A stretch of 64,000 bases of DNA from Monomorium pharaonis (GCF_013373865.1 NC_050470.1:558001-622000), one strand, 5' to 3'; shown: positions 21,553-33,564, counted from the stretch's first letter. The notes: generated by a model from the letters alone, not told the origin. Made by a program: numbers and translations.

Positions 21553-21840
21553 TGACTGGTTGGCTGGTTGGCTGGTTGGTTGGTTGATTGATTGGTTGAT
21601 TGGTTGGTTGGTTGGTTGGTTGGTTGGTTGGTTGGTTGGTTGGTTGGTTGGTTGGTTGGTTGATTGGTTGGTTGATTGGTTGGTTGGTTGGTTGGTCGAC
21701 TGGTTAGTTGGTTGATTGGTTGGTTGATTGCTTGCTTGCTTGGTTGGTTGCTTAGTTGTTTGGTTGGTTGATTGCTTGGTTGGTGGGTTGGTTGTGTGGT
21801 TTGTTGATTGCTTGGTTGATTGGTAGGTAGGCAGGTAGGT
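21553..21840. repeat. (GGTT)n tetranucleotide repeat, degenerate
   Basis: Nearly 290 bp of GGTT units, pure in the middle (about 21590-21660), with GATT, GCTT and GTAG variants toward the edges. It lies within the predicted 5' UTR intron. It is not a CRISPR array: there are no unique spacers. The transcript would be G/U-rich. Confidence 0.95.
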
Positions 21841-21907
21841 AGGTAAGTAGATAGGCTGGTTATCCGGAATCCAGTTTATTCTGCGACCCCTGCGCCATGC
21901 ATGGCAC

Positions 21908-21909
<2 letters not shown>

Positions 21910-22002
<93 letters not shown>
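21910..22002. repeat. (CT)n microsatellite
   Basis: About 46 uninterrupted CT units in the predicted 5' UTR intron, about 210 bp before its acceptor. Confidence 0.97.
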
Positions 22003-22005
<3 letters not shown>

Positions 22006-22221
22006 CCTCCCCTTTTCCCCCCCTTCTTTCTATAGCCCTCTTGTTGCAGTGTGTTATAGACAAATGTTGCACACTATTTATAATCCACTACGCGCTAATC
22101 CCACGGAAATAGGCGAATTCGTACGTCATCGTGCGCGCGAGCCGCTCGACACGTGAGTTTCGTGATGTGACGGATTCACTGTCCGTTAACTTTCTGTACT
22201 CACATTGCAGCCCGAGTGTAC

Positions 22222-22242
22222 ATGTATACAACACGAAAATGA
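22222..22242 (+). promoter_or_regulatory. Upstream ORF overlapping the BTB gene start (ATGA)
   Basis: An ATG at 22222 opens a six-codon frame (MYTTRK) whose TGA at 22240-22242 overlaps the main ATG at 22239-22241 as AUGA. It lies after the predicted acceptor at 22210, so it should be in every spliced transcript. Overlapping stop-start geometry can allow reinitiation or reduce main-frame translation. Confidence 0.5.
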
Positions 22243-23650
22243 GTCTACCGACTTGCGACTGGCAGACAAGCAAGCAGAAACTGTCCGAGCGTGGCCAACA
22301 TCTGCTTGAGACTGGACAATGGTCCGACTGCAACTTTATTGTTGGCCAGGAACCCCAACAACAGACTCTCAAGGGTCACAAACTCTTCCTGGCCATGTCC
22401 AGTCCAGTCTTCGAAGCTATGTTCTTTGGTGGTATGGCAGAGAAAAACGATCCAATACCGATAAGGGATGTTCAACCGGAGGCGTTCAAAGCCTTGCTCG
22501 AATACATATACACAGATAAAGTTGAGCTAGGTTCCTTTGAATTGGCCTGTGAGTTGTGTTATTGCGCCAAAAAGTACATGCTGCCATCCTTAGTAGAGGA
22601 ATGCACAAAGTATCTGTGGTGCGATCTCTCTCCAAAGAAAGCTTGCAGAGCGTACGAGTTTGCCAAGCTTTTTGAAGAGCCCGTATTAATGGAGAAATGT
22701 CTGCAGATCATACGCACCAAGACGGACGAAGTATTGAAGGAATCCAGCTGGGAAGATGTAGAGTTGGGGACGCTTATCAAAGTCTTGGAGCAAGACGATT
22801 TGCAAATCAGTTCTGAGATTGAGTTATTTACCGCAGTGGAACGATGGGCTAAGGCTGAGTGCTCTAGAAAATCTCTCGATCCTACCAATGGGAAATCTCT
22901 CAAGTCCGTCATTGGAAATGCCCTTTTAAAGATAAGGTTTCTGAGCTTAACGCCACAAGAATTTGCCGAAGGCCCTGGCATGTCTCCTTTACTCACAAAA
23001 GATGAAGCTTTTGCCATACTAATGAACATCCTATGTACTGGCAACAAAACCCCTATGCCCGAAGGTTTCTGTACTACGTCGAATAGCAGACCAAAACCAG
23101 TCAAGACTCATTCCACCAGTCTTGGACACTCCAGTATAGGAGTCCCTGTAAGCAATGTGAGTATATAACTTACTTCCCTTTCCCTTTTCTTCCCTCTTTC
23201 TCATATACTTTCTCTTGCCTATCTCATTATTCAACTCTTCTTTTAGATAATGACTTCGAGACATATTTTTGCTCCCTACAATAATCTAAATATCCCTGTA
23301 CGTTCTGGCTTTTTAAACGACGGGGAATCCAGCAGCAGTATGTTGCGGAACACGTCGCCGATATTGGTGGATGCAAGTATAAACAAGGACTCTGGAAACT
23401 TGCCCAATACCCCTTCCACCACGGGAGTAGTCGTACGCGAGGGACCAAAGTATTATTGCCTCAGATCGGTAGTTCAGCAAACGGATTGCTTGAATACAAA
23501 CGTATTGGATTGTTCTGTTACATTCAGTGTAGATAAAAATATTTGTGTGGTGGGTGTACAGGTTCCTACGCAAGTCGCGGCGGTAAGAAATCATATTTTT
23601 TTATGCTGTTCAGTTACACACACACACATACATACACACACACACGCGCA

Positions 23651-23739
<89 letters not shown>

Positions 23740-24345
23740 TTACACATCGTACATCTGATTTGTTTCATTGCACTTACAGGCGAGTAATTTTACTCACGCT
23801 ATAGACGCTGATACCTCATATACCGAAATTTTGTACGCTCATCTCCTCGATTGCGACGGTACGCGATTGACATATACACATTTCACCACTAAAGCGAATT
23901 TTGGTACTCTCGTCGAAATTACTTTCAATCGACCAGTTTACATTCAAAAGCACAAGGTTTGTCGTTACAATATACTGTTCTTTCAATTTGAGTTTTTTTT
24001 GCTATTATGTACAATTAACTATTTATATACTTGATAAATCGTTTCAAGATTTACAAATTTTATCTTCTTATTCTCAAGCACAAAGTATATTTCTCATTTT
24101 CAAATTATTCTTTTTGATTGATTTAATTGATTAATTATATATTTGTATTATGGAAATATGTATTATTCTGTTATTAACAGATTTATCGAGTTGGCGTGGT
24201 ATTTAATAAAGCTGGATGGTATCCGGTAGGAGTATGCGCCCAAAACATGTCCTGTGATTCTGTGTTCTTCTCGTTCGGCGTGGGTAATACTGCACATGCG
24301 ATTCGTGACGGTCTTATACGATCTATAGTTTTCACATATCATTAA
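22239..24345 (+). CDS. BTB/POZ-BACK-PHR domain protein (BTBD1/2/3/6 family)
   Basis: Coding exons 22239-23156, 23247-23582, 23780-23956 and 24181-24345, all in phase 0; 531 aa. Order: BTB/POZ (about residues 20-130; WSDCNFIVG, KLFLAMSSPVFEAMF, EYIYTDKVEL), BACK (about 135-260; KKACRAYEFAKLF, WAKAEC), a Ser/Pro-rich linker, then a PHR (PAM-Highwire-RPM1) beta-sandwich with NFGTLVEITFNRPVYIQ and FNKAGWYPVGV. This architecture marks the BTBD1/2/3/6 group, generally substrate adaptors of Cullin-3 ubiquitin ligases. I cannot tell which paralogue it is. The frame is open upstream of the ATG, but only from a GTG before the acceptor, so MSLPTCDW is the best start. It is divergent from rok. Confidence 0.92.
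23616..23735. repeat. (CA)n-(CT)n compound microsatellite in BTB gene intron
   Basis: CA units (23616-23650) switch to about 42 CT units in the intron between 23582 and 23780; the tract ends about 45 bp before the acceptor and lengthens its pyrimidine-rich zone. Confidence 0.95.
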
Positions 24346-25253
24346 CGCAATAAATCAGATAACGATTAAAAAAATTATGTTTATATTTTTAATTTGTAAC
24401 GAGACAAATCTATTCTTATGTTGTACAGTATATATATATATTTTTTTAAGGTTCGTCTTTTCATCACAAATTTTGAAACTTGGAAAAAATTGTATCAATA
24501 TATTTGCATCGATTCTCTAATAATCTAATTATAAAGCTATAAATTACTTTCGTTAATCTGTACTTTAATCTGTACAGTCAGTTAATATCACTGATTATAT
24601 TGATATTATTGTATACTCTTACAAAAACAAACCTAAATTTTTCTGTTGTTTTTGTTACATTTATTATCTTGCCTTACATATAAATTCTTTCATATTTTGA
24701 TTTTTTAAATAAATCAATTTTTACTTAAAAAGACAATGTAAAAGGAAAAAAACTTTTAACTTAAATTTATAACTTATTTTTACACAATTCTATGTTTTTA
24801 TATCTGTTATATATTAAACAAAATATCCCTTTAAATTAATAATTATAAAAAAAATATATATATATGCTTATAAAATATATTTATATTTTTTTTCTAAATA
24901 TATTTGAGATTTTTTTAAATATTATCAAATGCCATTAAATAACGACAAAACATTTTATAAAATGGAATCAGTCTACAAATTTGTGTTTATAACTTGTTAC
25001 AATATTATTAAATAATTCATATCGTTATATCAATATCCCAACTTTGTGGCACTTGTTGCTCGATTATAATAAAGTATTTCGTCACGTGTACATATGAGTA
25101 TTATAAGCAATAACATTTGCTAAATTTTTGCATAAAAATATGCTAATAATATTTTGTAAATTTTGTGTTTCGTACATAAAAGTTCTATTTAAAAATATTA
25201 AAATACTAAAAATATCTTGTATGACAATATCTTTGCTTAAACTTGATAAATTC
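24346..25253. other. Convergent spacer between the BTB gene and POMT1
   Basis: Very AT-rich and without coding signal. It should contain both 3' UTRs. An AATAAA at 24708-24713 (+) is one candidate poly(A) signal for the BTB gene; another at 24349 is too close to the stop codon to be convincing. Confidence 0.5.
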
Positions 25254-28200
25254 TTAAGTTTTATGTACAATGAAATCCCAGGTATCTTTCCACCTTAGTT
25301 TTATCACATCCTTGGCAGTGAGAACTGACGTCCCATAACTAAATACAATGAATTTCTTGAACACATAGATAATGAAAAATATCCAAGCAATGATACTAAA
25401 TGTTACGACATATAGTGAAAGGCTCCACGCTGGACGGTGAATGCTGAAATGAAAGATACAAACTAGTAATTTATAATTATTTTATATAAAATAAAATTTT
25501 ATTCAAATTTATACTTTTATTATGAATCAAGGAATATACCTAATTAAATAGTGCAGATGGTCAATTGTAGCTGCCGTCAATAAGACTTTGAAAATAAAAG
25601 CTGGTAAATAATGATGCAAAAATAAAGTTCGTTCAACAAATAAGAAAGGTAAGAAATGAATCAAATATCCAGCTAATAGTACATAAGCATTGTCAACGAA
25701 CTTTTCCCATTCTTTTTCTGGAATATCAAAACATTGTCTTCTTCTCCTGATTAAATAAAATATCAATAGTGTCATATATATGATCACTGAGATCGTACCC
25801 GAGTACCAAATCACGATGTTCCCCAAAAGATGCACTTGTGCCTGAAACAATGGGCAAAATTTTTTTTACTTTATCAAAATCTATTGAAAATCGTCTAATT
25901 TAAAATCTAATGATTCAAAATTCATTAGGAAGATGTGGGTTAATGTAAAAAAAAAATATATTACAAAAAAAAACAAGTAAAATATTAAATCAAAGCATGT
26001 CTCATCTTGCTTTAACATTTTAGTCGATTAAGTGTGCGTATAGAATTTTCTGACTTACATTGCTGTCATTAGATACCCAGTATGCGATTCCGCGAGACAT
26101 GAACGGCCACTCGAGAGGTCCGCTGGAATACATGTGGCTGTTCTGACCCTCTTGACCACCAAACAACATCTTGACTTGCAGCTCTGCGAATTTTTCCCAG
26201 AAGCTTAACGTGGTCGCTTGCAATGGTATCATTTCCGCACTGATCAGTTCCCGTTCTCGTTGCTTCTGATCCTCACTTTTAGTATACCGATGCTCTTCTA
26301 CATTCCAAATGGAATTGGTCTGGTCCACCAACCGGTCCGCGACAACTTCGTGCTGATTGAAACCCCAATCGGGCAGTTGCCTACCGCTGAACTTTAACGT
26401 GAACTCAGCTCCATTCGCGTGCACGTGTATCAGCCGCACCTGGCTCTGAATCGCATGCCATATATCGCCGGAATGATCCTTATTGGTAATTTCCACTCGC
26501 CATAGATTCTGTGCCGGCATAGACACGTTATAGTCGATGTAACACGATACTTCCTGGCTCTGCGGTGTCATCGGCGCCGCAACGTCATGCGAATTCAACG
26601 CTCTGCTCGTGATTCCATGTACCAGTTGAATCACATCACCGTGACGGATTGGCTCGCTGGGTTTCGTCACTACTAGATCATTCTTGTCTGGTTTCTTGAC
26701 GATCCACCAATTGTTAACGTCTTTGAACGAATAACAAGTAACCTGCTGCTGATGAGAGCTACCACGACCATCAGAATACCGCAATGGATACACGTGATTA
26801 TGACTGTGCAACCAACAAGCTCTCCCATACGTGTGTCTCAAAGTGATCTGCGAACCATGCGTTACTTCCAGAGGTTGGCCTTTCGTAATGCTGGCGAGTC
26901 CTCCTTCCAAACTCGCTTGAAACGCACTTGTCATCACCGAGTCGTGCGGTCCCGCCTTCGAAAGTGTCGCGAGATGTATATAGAATATACTTAGATATAC
27001 TATAGTAATAACAGCGATTAATACAATGAATCTTAATAAAAGATGAATCCACAAAATCATGTTTGACAAGGTCTTTCTTGAGAGTAGAGACCAATAATCG
27101 TACGCAATCAAGAAAAGCGCTAGAGCCATTGAATAAAATCCAACGTACTTGACGCTGTAAAGAAATGCTTTAATTACACTCGATCGAGAATAAAACGAAA
27201 CTAAAGAAAAAGAAATGCATAAAAATCATCATTTACCACAGTGCGCACGTTAAATTTACAATGCCTAATATGAGCCATATCCACCAGGATGCGGATGTCG
27301 GTCGATCCATAACTTTCCGAAATTTTACGATGCACAATAAACCGAGCAACGAGAAATGTATTAAGATACTTTCCATTAGAACAAATCTCGACTGTGTCAA
27401 CAATGCATTATCTAAAATTAGCAATAAGTATATATTCTATATATCTGTATCGATACACAAAATATACTATGTAGAGAACTGTAAAGATATCACAATTCGA
27501 GTATAGCAGAATTTCAATTTTAAAGAACCTCATGTTTTTAGTTTCTTTTTAAGTAAATTCTAAGCAGAAGTAAAGATAAAATTCTTTGAGCCGCGCATAA
27601 TAACGTAGTCGCGCAATGCATTTTCCAATTTACGATCGGAGTTTACCAAATAAGAGTAGAATTCCGCCAATTGCTGCGGCCCACTGCTTCAAACTCAATT
27701 CCAAAACAAGATAATATCCTGTGGGAATTAGTAAACTGCCGCATATCGCTGGTACGAGACGCAACGCATACAAAGGAATTGCGTTGCTATAAGGACTTCC
27801 GATCCTATCAAACTTGAATTGTCCATCAAATCCAGCCAAGTACGCTGCCGCAGAGACCAATTGTTTCCCTAGAGGTGGCTGAGAGTCGAAAAAAAACGTC
27901 CTCTTCATATACAACCCAACGTACTTGCCATAATGCAGTTCGTCAAAGCTATTATATTAAAGAAAAAAAGAGAGAAAAATTACAAGATTGACGAAATTAA
28001 TAGATATATGATAATTAGAAAAATGGAAGAAAATTGTAATGTTCCCAGACAGTACATAATATTTATGATAAATATTTATAAATATTTATTTCTATTTTTT
28101 TTATTGCTTTATAAATATTTTATACATATTTTATATACATAAAGGAAAAATATTTATTCAACATTATTAAAATATAGACTAAATATTTTATACAATATTT

Positions 28201-28500
28201 ATAGCAAATACAAAAATAAAGATTTGTAGTAATATTTTGTAAATATTTATAAATATTTTATAAATATTTTTTATAATATTTATGATAAATCTTTATGATC
28301 TGTCAAATCTAAGGCCACAAAAATATTTATAAAATGTTTGGAAAAATATTTATAAAATATTCAAATAAATATTATAAATATTTTGTAAATATTTTATAAA
28401 TATTATGTACTGTCTGAGTTAGCCATTCAATTTTCTGATTTGCGATTCCATCTATGCTTCTTTTCAACTGTATTTGATTGCTTCAATTCCATTTTCAACA

Positions 28501-28557
<57 letters not shown>

Positions 28558-30080
28558 GCGTGTGCGTGTGCGCATTTTGAAAAGAGTAGATAAATATACA
28601 TACGTAAATATACAGGGTGTCCCAACGCATGTGGACCATTACTCGTAAAAAGGTAAAAAGGATCGAGATGAACATAAAAGTCCAATATTGTCTTGGGTTA
28701 GGTCTTGGGTTAAGTCTCGGGTTAGGTTCACCAATAATCAAGGTATTAATTTTTCAAATTATGCGAATGAGAGCGCGCCGAAAAAAGAGCTCGATCCGCT
28801 TGAGCCATAACACGGAAAAAATCTATTATGAATGTTTGATAAGTTTTTATTATTTACTGTTCACAATTACGATAGAAATTAATTAGATTATTTGAGAGTT
28901 CCATACGTTAATATCTCGATTATTTGCAGACCTAACCCAAGACAATATTGGACTTTTATGTTCATCTCGATTCCTTTTACCTTTTTACGAGTAATGATCC
29001 ACGTGCGTTGGGACACTCTGTATATTGCAAACGCTAAAATATAACTTTCTTTTCGTCAGAATTTTCTCAAAACTATATTTCATAATCAATATTCATAATT
29101 TCGTGTGGTTCATTTTGTATGATAAATCTAATTAAAGACAAAGTCGAAAAGCAAAAAGGACATTCAGGATGTACTCACACTATACTGCGCGGTTCCTCGA
29201 GGCGATAAAGGCGAGTGCAAATGCCTGTAATTAGTAAAATGGCCGCTATCAGATCAATTTCCAGGCTAATCTTGATTCGAGCGTGAACCGCATTGTTCGA
29301 TGGAAATTGCTTCGACTCCTCGATAGAACACGATGGGTTTGCTTTGTTATTTTCTATCGAAGTATTTGGGTCTATCTATAACAAGTAAAAAATCAGTATA
29401 GTAATCAATATACGATACAACACGAATTGATTTTACATTCTGTAAAAAAAGTATTCGGAATTATTAAATAAATAAAACATCACAAAATACTTGTTTGTAA
29501 GAGAAAAAAAAAACAAATACTAAAACTTAAATATTTTTAAATATCTGAGAAAACCAAGAATTTCTTAATTTATGCAAAAATGTTATTACACAAAGCTTTA
29601 TATTATCGCAAGAGACAACTTAAATTTAAATTTAGATTTCTTCATCAGTAGGTACGCATTTTCTATGGAAGTTTCAATATTAACTTTGAATCTTGGGGGA
29701 GAATTGGTTTGAGCTCATCCCCATAGTCCTCCTCTGGCTACGTCACTGATCTCATCTCTCACTATTCTCGCATCTCGCATCGCAAATGAAAAAACTTTAA
29801 GATATATCGCATCATTCATTCATCGGGGCGATGTAGAAATGCACCTGAAGGATACCTGTGCTCCGCAAAAATATTCCCGTACGCGATTCTCCTTGCAAAA
29901 AGCGAATCTGATTTAAAGGTCGCGGCTCACCTCGTTCCTCTGAACCGTTTTCGGTTGATCTATCGTTGCGTCAACGTCAGCGTCGGCGTCGGCGTCAGCG
30001 TCGGCGTCAGCGTCAGCATCGACGTCGCGTTTGCCGTTTTGCGGTCTTGCTCGTCTATGCCGAACTTCCATTCCTGTCAT
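25254..30080 (-). CDS. POMT1: Protein O-mannosyltransferase 1 (POMT1/rotated abdomen)
   Basis: Seven coding exons: 30080-29931, 29375-29179, 27948-27647, 27411-27237, 27154-26059, 25841-25540, 25443-25254; 804 codons, 803 aa. Acts in the ER membrane, transferring mannose from dolichol-phosphate-mannose to Ser/Thr of proteins such as dystroglycan, normally with POMT2. Seen here: the luminal FDELHYGKY acidic motif, LTQSRFVLMESILI, several hydrophobic segments, three MIR repeats in the large exon (GSQITLRHTYGRACWLHSH; HGDVIQLVH; HSGDIWHAIQ), the LEWPFMSRGIAYW segment, and the POMT1-type C-terminal AQVHLLGNIVIWYSG (POMT2 differs here). The last exon ends with an LRWKDTWDFIVHKT tail. The first exon encodes an Asp-Ala repeat. 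Divergent from WRNIP1 across 928 bp. Confidence 0.95.
28044..28418. mobile_element. MITE-like AT-rich fold-back with CCCAGACAGTAC end
   Basis: Starts CCCAGACAGTACATAATATT and ends with the reverse complement (AATATTATGTACTGTCTGA). The interior is many repeats of ATAAATATTT, nearly all A/T, so most of the 375 bp can fold on itself. It lies in the POMT1 intron between 27948 and 29179. Its end motif resembles that of the element at 34808, and the interiors are alike too. Confidence 0.75.
28505..28572. repeat. (GT)n microsatellite with GTGTGC end
   Basis: About 24 GT units passing into GTGTGC units, in the POMT1 intron. On the minus strand it is (CA)n, within the transcribed strand. Confidence 0.95.
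28613..29020. mobile_element. TA-flanked element with CAGGGTGTCCCAAC ends
   Basis: Begins CAGGGTGTCCCAACGCATGT and ends with its diverged complement, ACGTGCGTTGGGACACTCTG; flanked by TA (28611-28612 and 29021-29022), as for Tc1/mariner-type insertions. Arms are about 110 bp with few mismatches; the 408-bp element has no transposase frame. It lies in the POMT1 intron. Runs like CTTGGGTTAGG in the arms resemble the insect telomere repeat but are part of the arm sequence. Confidence 0.8.
29931..30080 (-). CDS. POMT1: First coding exon of POMT1, with Asp-Ala repeat
   Basis: Fifty codons from ATG at 30080 to the donor GAG|GTGAGC at 29930-29931, phase 0 with the next exon at 29375. After a basic start (MTGMEVRHRRARPQNGKR) comes an alternating Asp-Ala/Val run of about 18 residues made from GAC-GCC/GCT codon pairs, then TIDQPKTVQRNE. 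It is too short for a default ORF scan, and the opposite strand carries a spurious Arg-Gln frame. Both the phase match and the lack of another usable ATG upstream of the 29375 exon support it. Confidence 0.75.
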
Positions 30081-31008
30081 GCCTGAGTCTGAGCGAAAAA
30101 ATGCTGAAAAATTCTTGCAGAAATAGAGAGCATACGAGACTGCGTTTAAAGGGCTTCAGCTGCGAAGATGCTGAGAGCCTGAGATCTGATCACGCTCAAG
30201 CTACGATCTCTCACCCAACACACACACACACACACACACAGGTTATAATGTCGACCGGTAACAATCCTTTTTTCTTATAGGAGATTTGAGGAGATTCTTG
30301 TGATTCCGAACTCTTGAAATGATTTTCTGGACGACAGTCGGTTCGCGCTTATATAGCCTCAGATCTGTTCGTAGCCGCTTTCTCGTACATACTAATGCAT
30401 ACTGAGCACACGGCATTCCACGATTTTCACGGCTCACGAATTCACGATAGTCGCGCTCCCCTTGCTTAGGTTAACACGCGAGTTTGACATAACGGTACGT
30501 CGAGTACATACCGTCCGCAGCGATCATCGCGCGCGCAACAAAACCGGCAACATATATATCTTACCAATCTTGCTTCGTTCGGTGCGTTTGTCCCAATCCG
30601 TTATCGGGATTCAGCTTTATCACGTTTTTGATAACGTTATTCCCTGGTTCTCTCTCAACGCCTCGACGCTCTTGGATACGAAAGAAAACTACGGCACGGC
30701 AGTCACTTCCGAAAAAGTTTTCATCTCTTTGAAAATAATATCTATAACAAGTATGTATGTATCTTTATTCTGCATTCTAATGGCAAGTTGCGATTGACTA
30801 TCGCAAAAAAAAAAATAAGAGAAAAAGATATACTCTACAGTCACTTTTCTTGCCTCTCTTATACTGCTCAATTGTCCATTCAACATTATTATTTTTGTCT
30901 TTATTATGTTTCAGTTATTCTCTACCTTGCACTCATTTTTTTGTTATTGATACAAAATAAGTGTTGGGGGGAAAAAAAGGAAAAAAAAATCAGAACTGTA
31001 TTACAAAC
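30081..31008. promoter_or_regulatory. Divergent POMT1/WRNIP1 5' region
   Basis: 928 bp separate the two start codons. It holds both 5' UTRs and presumably a bidirectional promoter; the stretch around 30300-30700 is richer in CpG than the flanks. A (CA)n tract lies at 30219-30240. Start sites cannot be placed from sequence alone. Confidence 0.5.
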
Positions 31009-33185
31009 ATGGATATTGACAAAATATTGTGTCCAATATGTGCAAAGGAATTTGCTTCCTCCATTATCGAGTCTCATGCTAGCAAGTGCTTATTCCTGAA
31101 TGAACCCACCAAAGATGAAAACACAATGGTTAAAGACTCCAGTCCCATGAGCAAAAGGGGCAAACTAAAATCATCATGTGTGAAAAAAACTAATCAAGTA
31201 TCTGTTAAGAGAAAGAGCTCGTTGGATCAGTTTCCTTTGCAAAGTTGTAGGAATGAACCAGATGTTATAGATGTCGTGCCACAGAAAAGTGTAAATTTTT
31301 AAAATTTTTTAAAATTAATAATTACAGCGTATAATAAAATGTGTGTACACAATTATAAATTTATATATACCAAAGGTGTAGCACAGGTTTAATCATAACA
31401 ATTTGTAACATATTTATAACTATTTGTATCAAACCCTTATGAAAAATGACTTACTTACAGACAGAAAATAAATGTAAAAAGTTACGTGGAAACGACCATG
31501 TACCTCTTGCAGAACAAATGAGACCTACCTCACTACTAAACTTTGTAGGCCAGAAGCATATCCTTGGACCTCGCACCATGCTCTCTGAACTTTTGCAAAA
31601 AGGCAAAATACCTAACATGATTCTTTGGGGTCCACCTGGATGTGGCAAAGTACTATTGCCTTAGAATCTTTTTTTATGTGAATGCAATGTTGGAACGTAC
31701 ACATTATGTACATTTATTTCTCCTTTTTCCAGACATCTTTGGCTAATGTCATAGCGCACATGTGCAAAAATGATACAGATCGTAACTTACGATATGTTAA
31801 GCTATCCGCTGCGATGGCTGGAGTCCAGGATGTAAAGGAAGTCATTGGTGTCGCCAGTAATCATGCCAAATATGCGCAGCGTACGATAGTGTTCATGGAC
31901 GAGATACATAGATTTAACAAGACGCAGCAAGACGTATTCTTGCCACATGTCGAATCGGGAACCATTACTCTTGTCGGAGCCACAACGGAAAATCCCTCAT
32001 TTAGCTTAAATTCCGCATTGTTGAGCCGATGTAGAGTAATTGTTCTGCATAAATTATCCATCGTGAATTTAATATCGATTTTAAAGCGTGCAGTAATTTC
32101 GCTGGGCGGTATAATACACACATTGGATAAAAGACAAAGTACTTTGCAAGAAGAGGAGAATGGCATAATTGATATGGAATCATCCTGCAATACAAAGTTC
32201 ATTATAGACGAACCGACAATAGAATGGTTGGCTGGAACTTGCGACGGTGATGCTCGAATAGCATTGGGGGGATTAGAAATGGCAGCACGATCGAAAGTAC
32301 CTAAGACCAAGGAGGAATTGTTCAATATCGGCCCAGCTACAATAACGCTGAATGACGTCCAAGAGAGCCTGAAGAAAACACATATGCTATACGACAAAAC
32401 TGGTGATCAACATTACGATATGATCTCCGCGTTACACAAGTCTGTCAGAGCCAGCGATGAAAACGCTTCGATTTACTGGTTAACTAGAATGATCTCCGGT
32501 GGTGAGGATCCAGTTTATATCGCGCGAAGATTAGTAAGGATGGCTAGCGAAGATATTGGCTTAGCTGATCCAAAAGCTCTTGGTTAGCAACTTTGTTTAT
32601 TCATCATTTCCAAGCTCATACACGTTAAAAAAAAAAATATATAGTTAGTAATTAGAGCATTATATCATTGTATATTGTATAATATATAATAAATTCACAA
32701 AACGATTGACATCTATGATAACATGATTAATAATTGTGAATATACGAATAGGATTTACAAATACATTTTCATATAATCAATATTATACAGGAATAGCAGT
32801 ACACACAATGCATGGTTGCAAAATGATCGGGATGCCGGAATGTGATGTTCTTTTGGCACAATGTACAACATATCTAGCAAGAGCACCAAAATCTAGACTA
32901 ATGGAAGATGCACTTAGAGCTGCGCAAAAAGTAGTAGCCGAGCATAAGGGCCCGCAACCAGGAGTGCCCCTGCACTTGAGGAATGCTCCTACAAGACTTA
33001 TGAAAGATTTGGGTAAATATTTTATTCTATGTACATCTTAATTTTCCGTTTCGATAAATTAAATTATTATTTCAGGATACGGCAAGGGATACAATATGAT
33101 GCACAAAGATGAATCTGGATTAGGCTATTTGCCAGGGGAATTGGAAAATTTAGATTTCTTTGGAAATGATAAGGATAATACCTAG
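31009..33185 (+). CDS. WRNIP1: WRNIP1 (Werner helicase-interacting protein 1), RarA/Mgs1-type AAA+ ATPase
   Basis: Coding exons 31009-31290, 31461-31649, 31733-32582, 32791-33012, 33076-33185; 550 aa. N-terminal UBZ4 ubiquitin-binding zinc finger with Cys8, Cys11, His23 and Cys27 (CPICAKEF...HASKC), a Lys/Ser-rich linker, then the AAA+ core: RPTSLLNFVGQ, Walker A GPPGCGKT (151-158, split by an intron), Walker B IVFMDEIHRF, sensor 1 TTENPSF, arginine finger LLSRCRV, and the tetramerisation part ending HLRNAPTRLMKDLGYGKGY. The family acts in the nucleus at stalled replication forks with polymerase delta and ubiquitylated PCNA. ATG at 31009 is the first in frame; an extension from a TTG is not credible. 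The first donor could be GTAAAT (used here) or GTGTAA two bases earlier with a shifted acceptor. Confidence 0.95.
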
Positions 33186-33564
33186 AAATCTATGGTAACT
33201 GCTTCAGTTTAGATATATATTTTGTTGCGATATCGTATTATTTTTTATAACAAAAAGATATTTTTATATTTTATAAATTTTGTACCAATATCTAAGATCT
33301 CTCAGGAATTAAAATTTTAAGCATAAACATAAATAATGTAAGATATAGCGCGCGTATTGTATATTTGCCTCTGTGTATATACATACATACACATGTATAT
33401 ATGTATATGTGTATATTTTTTGAAATAATATGCAAGATGTATATAGTACTGTAAAAGTATTAAAATAAATGTTTTTAGTGATCACTTGCGTGACGAAGAA
33501 CGTCTTATTGTTAGTACTTTAATTCAGTTGAATAAAAATAGATTTATTTTAAGATAAACAATCC
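33186..33564. other. Tail-to-tail spacer of WRNIP1 and METTL26
   Basis: AT-rich, non-coding. It holds AATAAA at 33464-33469 for WRNIP1 (+) and TTTATT at 33543-33548 (AATAAA on the minus strand) 17 bp beyond the METTL26 stop, so the two 3' ends probably lie within roughly 100 bp of each other or overlap. Confidence 0.6.

Larger units (their letters stand above)
21548..22210 (+). other. Predicted 5' UTR intron of the BTB-BACK-PHR gene
   Basis: Donor GAG|GTAGGT and acceptor ATTGCAG|CC bound a 663-bp interval filled largely by two simple repeats: a degenerate (GGTT)n tract and a pure (CT)n tract. The acceptor lies 28 bp upstream of the start codon. Confidence 0.6.

Noticed and set aside
21553..21840. 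CRISPR-like array
   Set aside because: Continuous tetranucleotide repeat without spacers, in a eukaryotic intron.
22131..22238. N-terminal extension of the BTB protein
   Set aside because: It needs a GTG start and crosses a likely splice acceptor at 22210; the family begins near the chosen ATG.
28690..28735. TTAGG-like telomere repeat
   Set aside because: Only a few degenerate GGGTTAGG units, and they are part of the arm of a TA-flanked element present in inverse orientation on the other side.
30961..31008. Upstream extension of WRNIP1
   Set aside because: It would start at TTG; the ATG at 31009 places the UBZ finger at the N-terminus as in the family.
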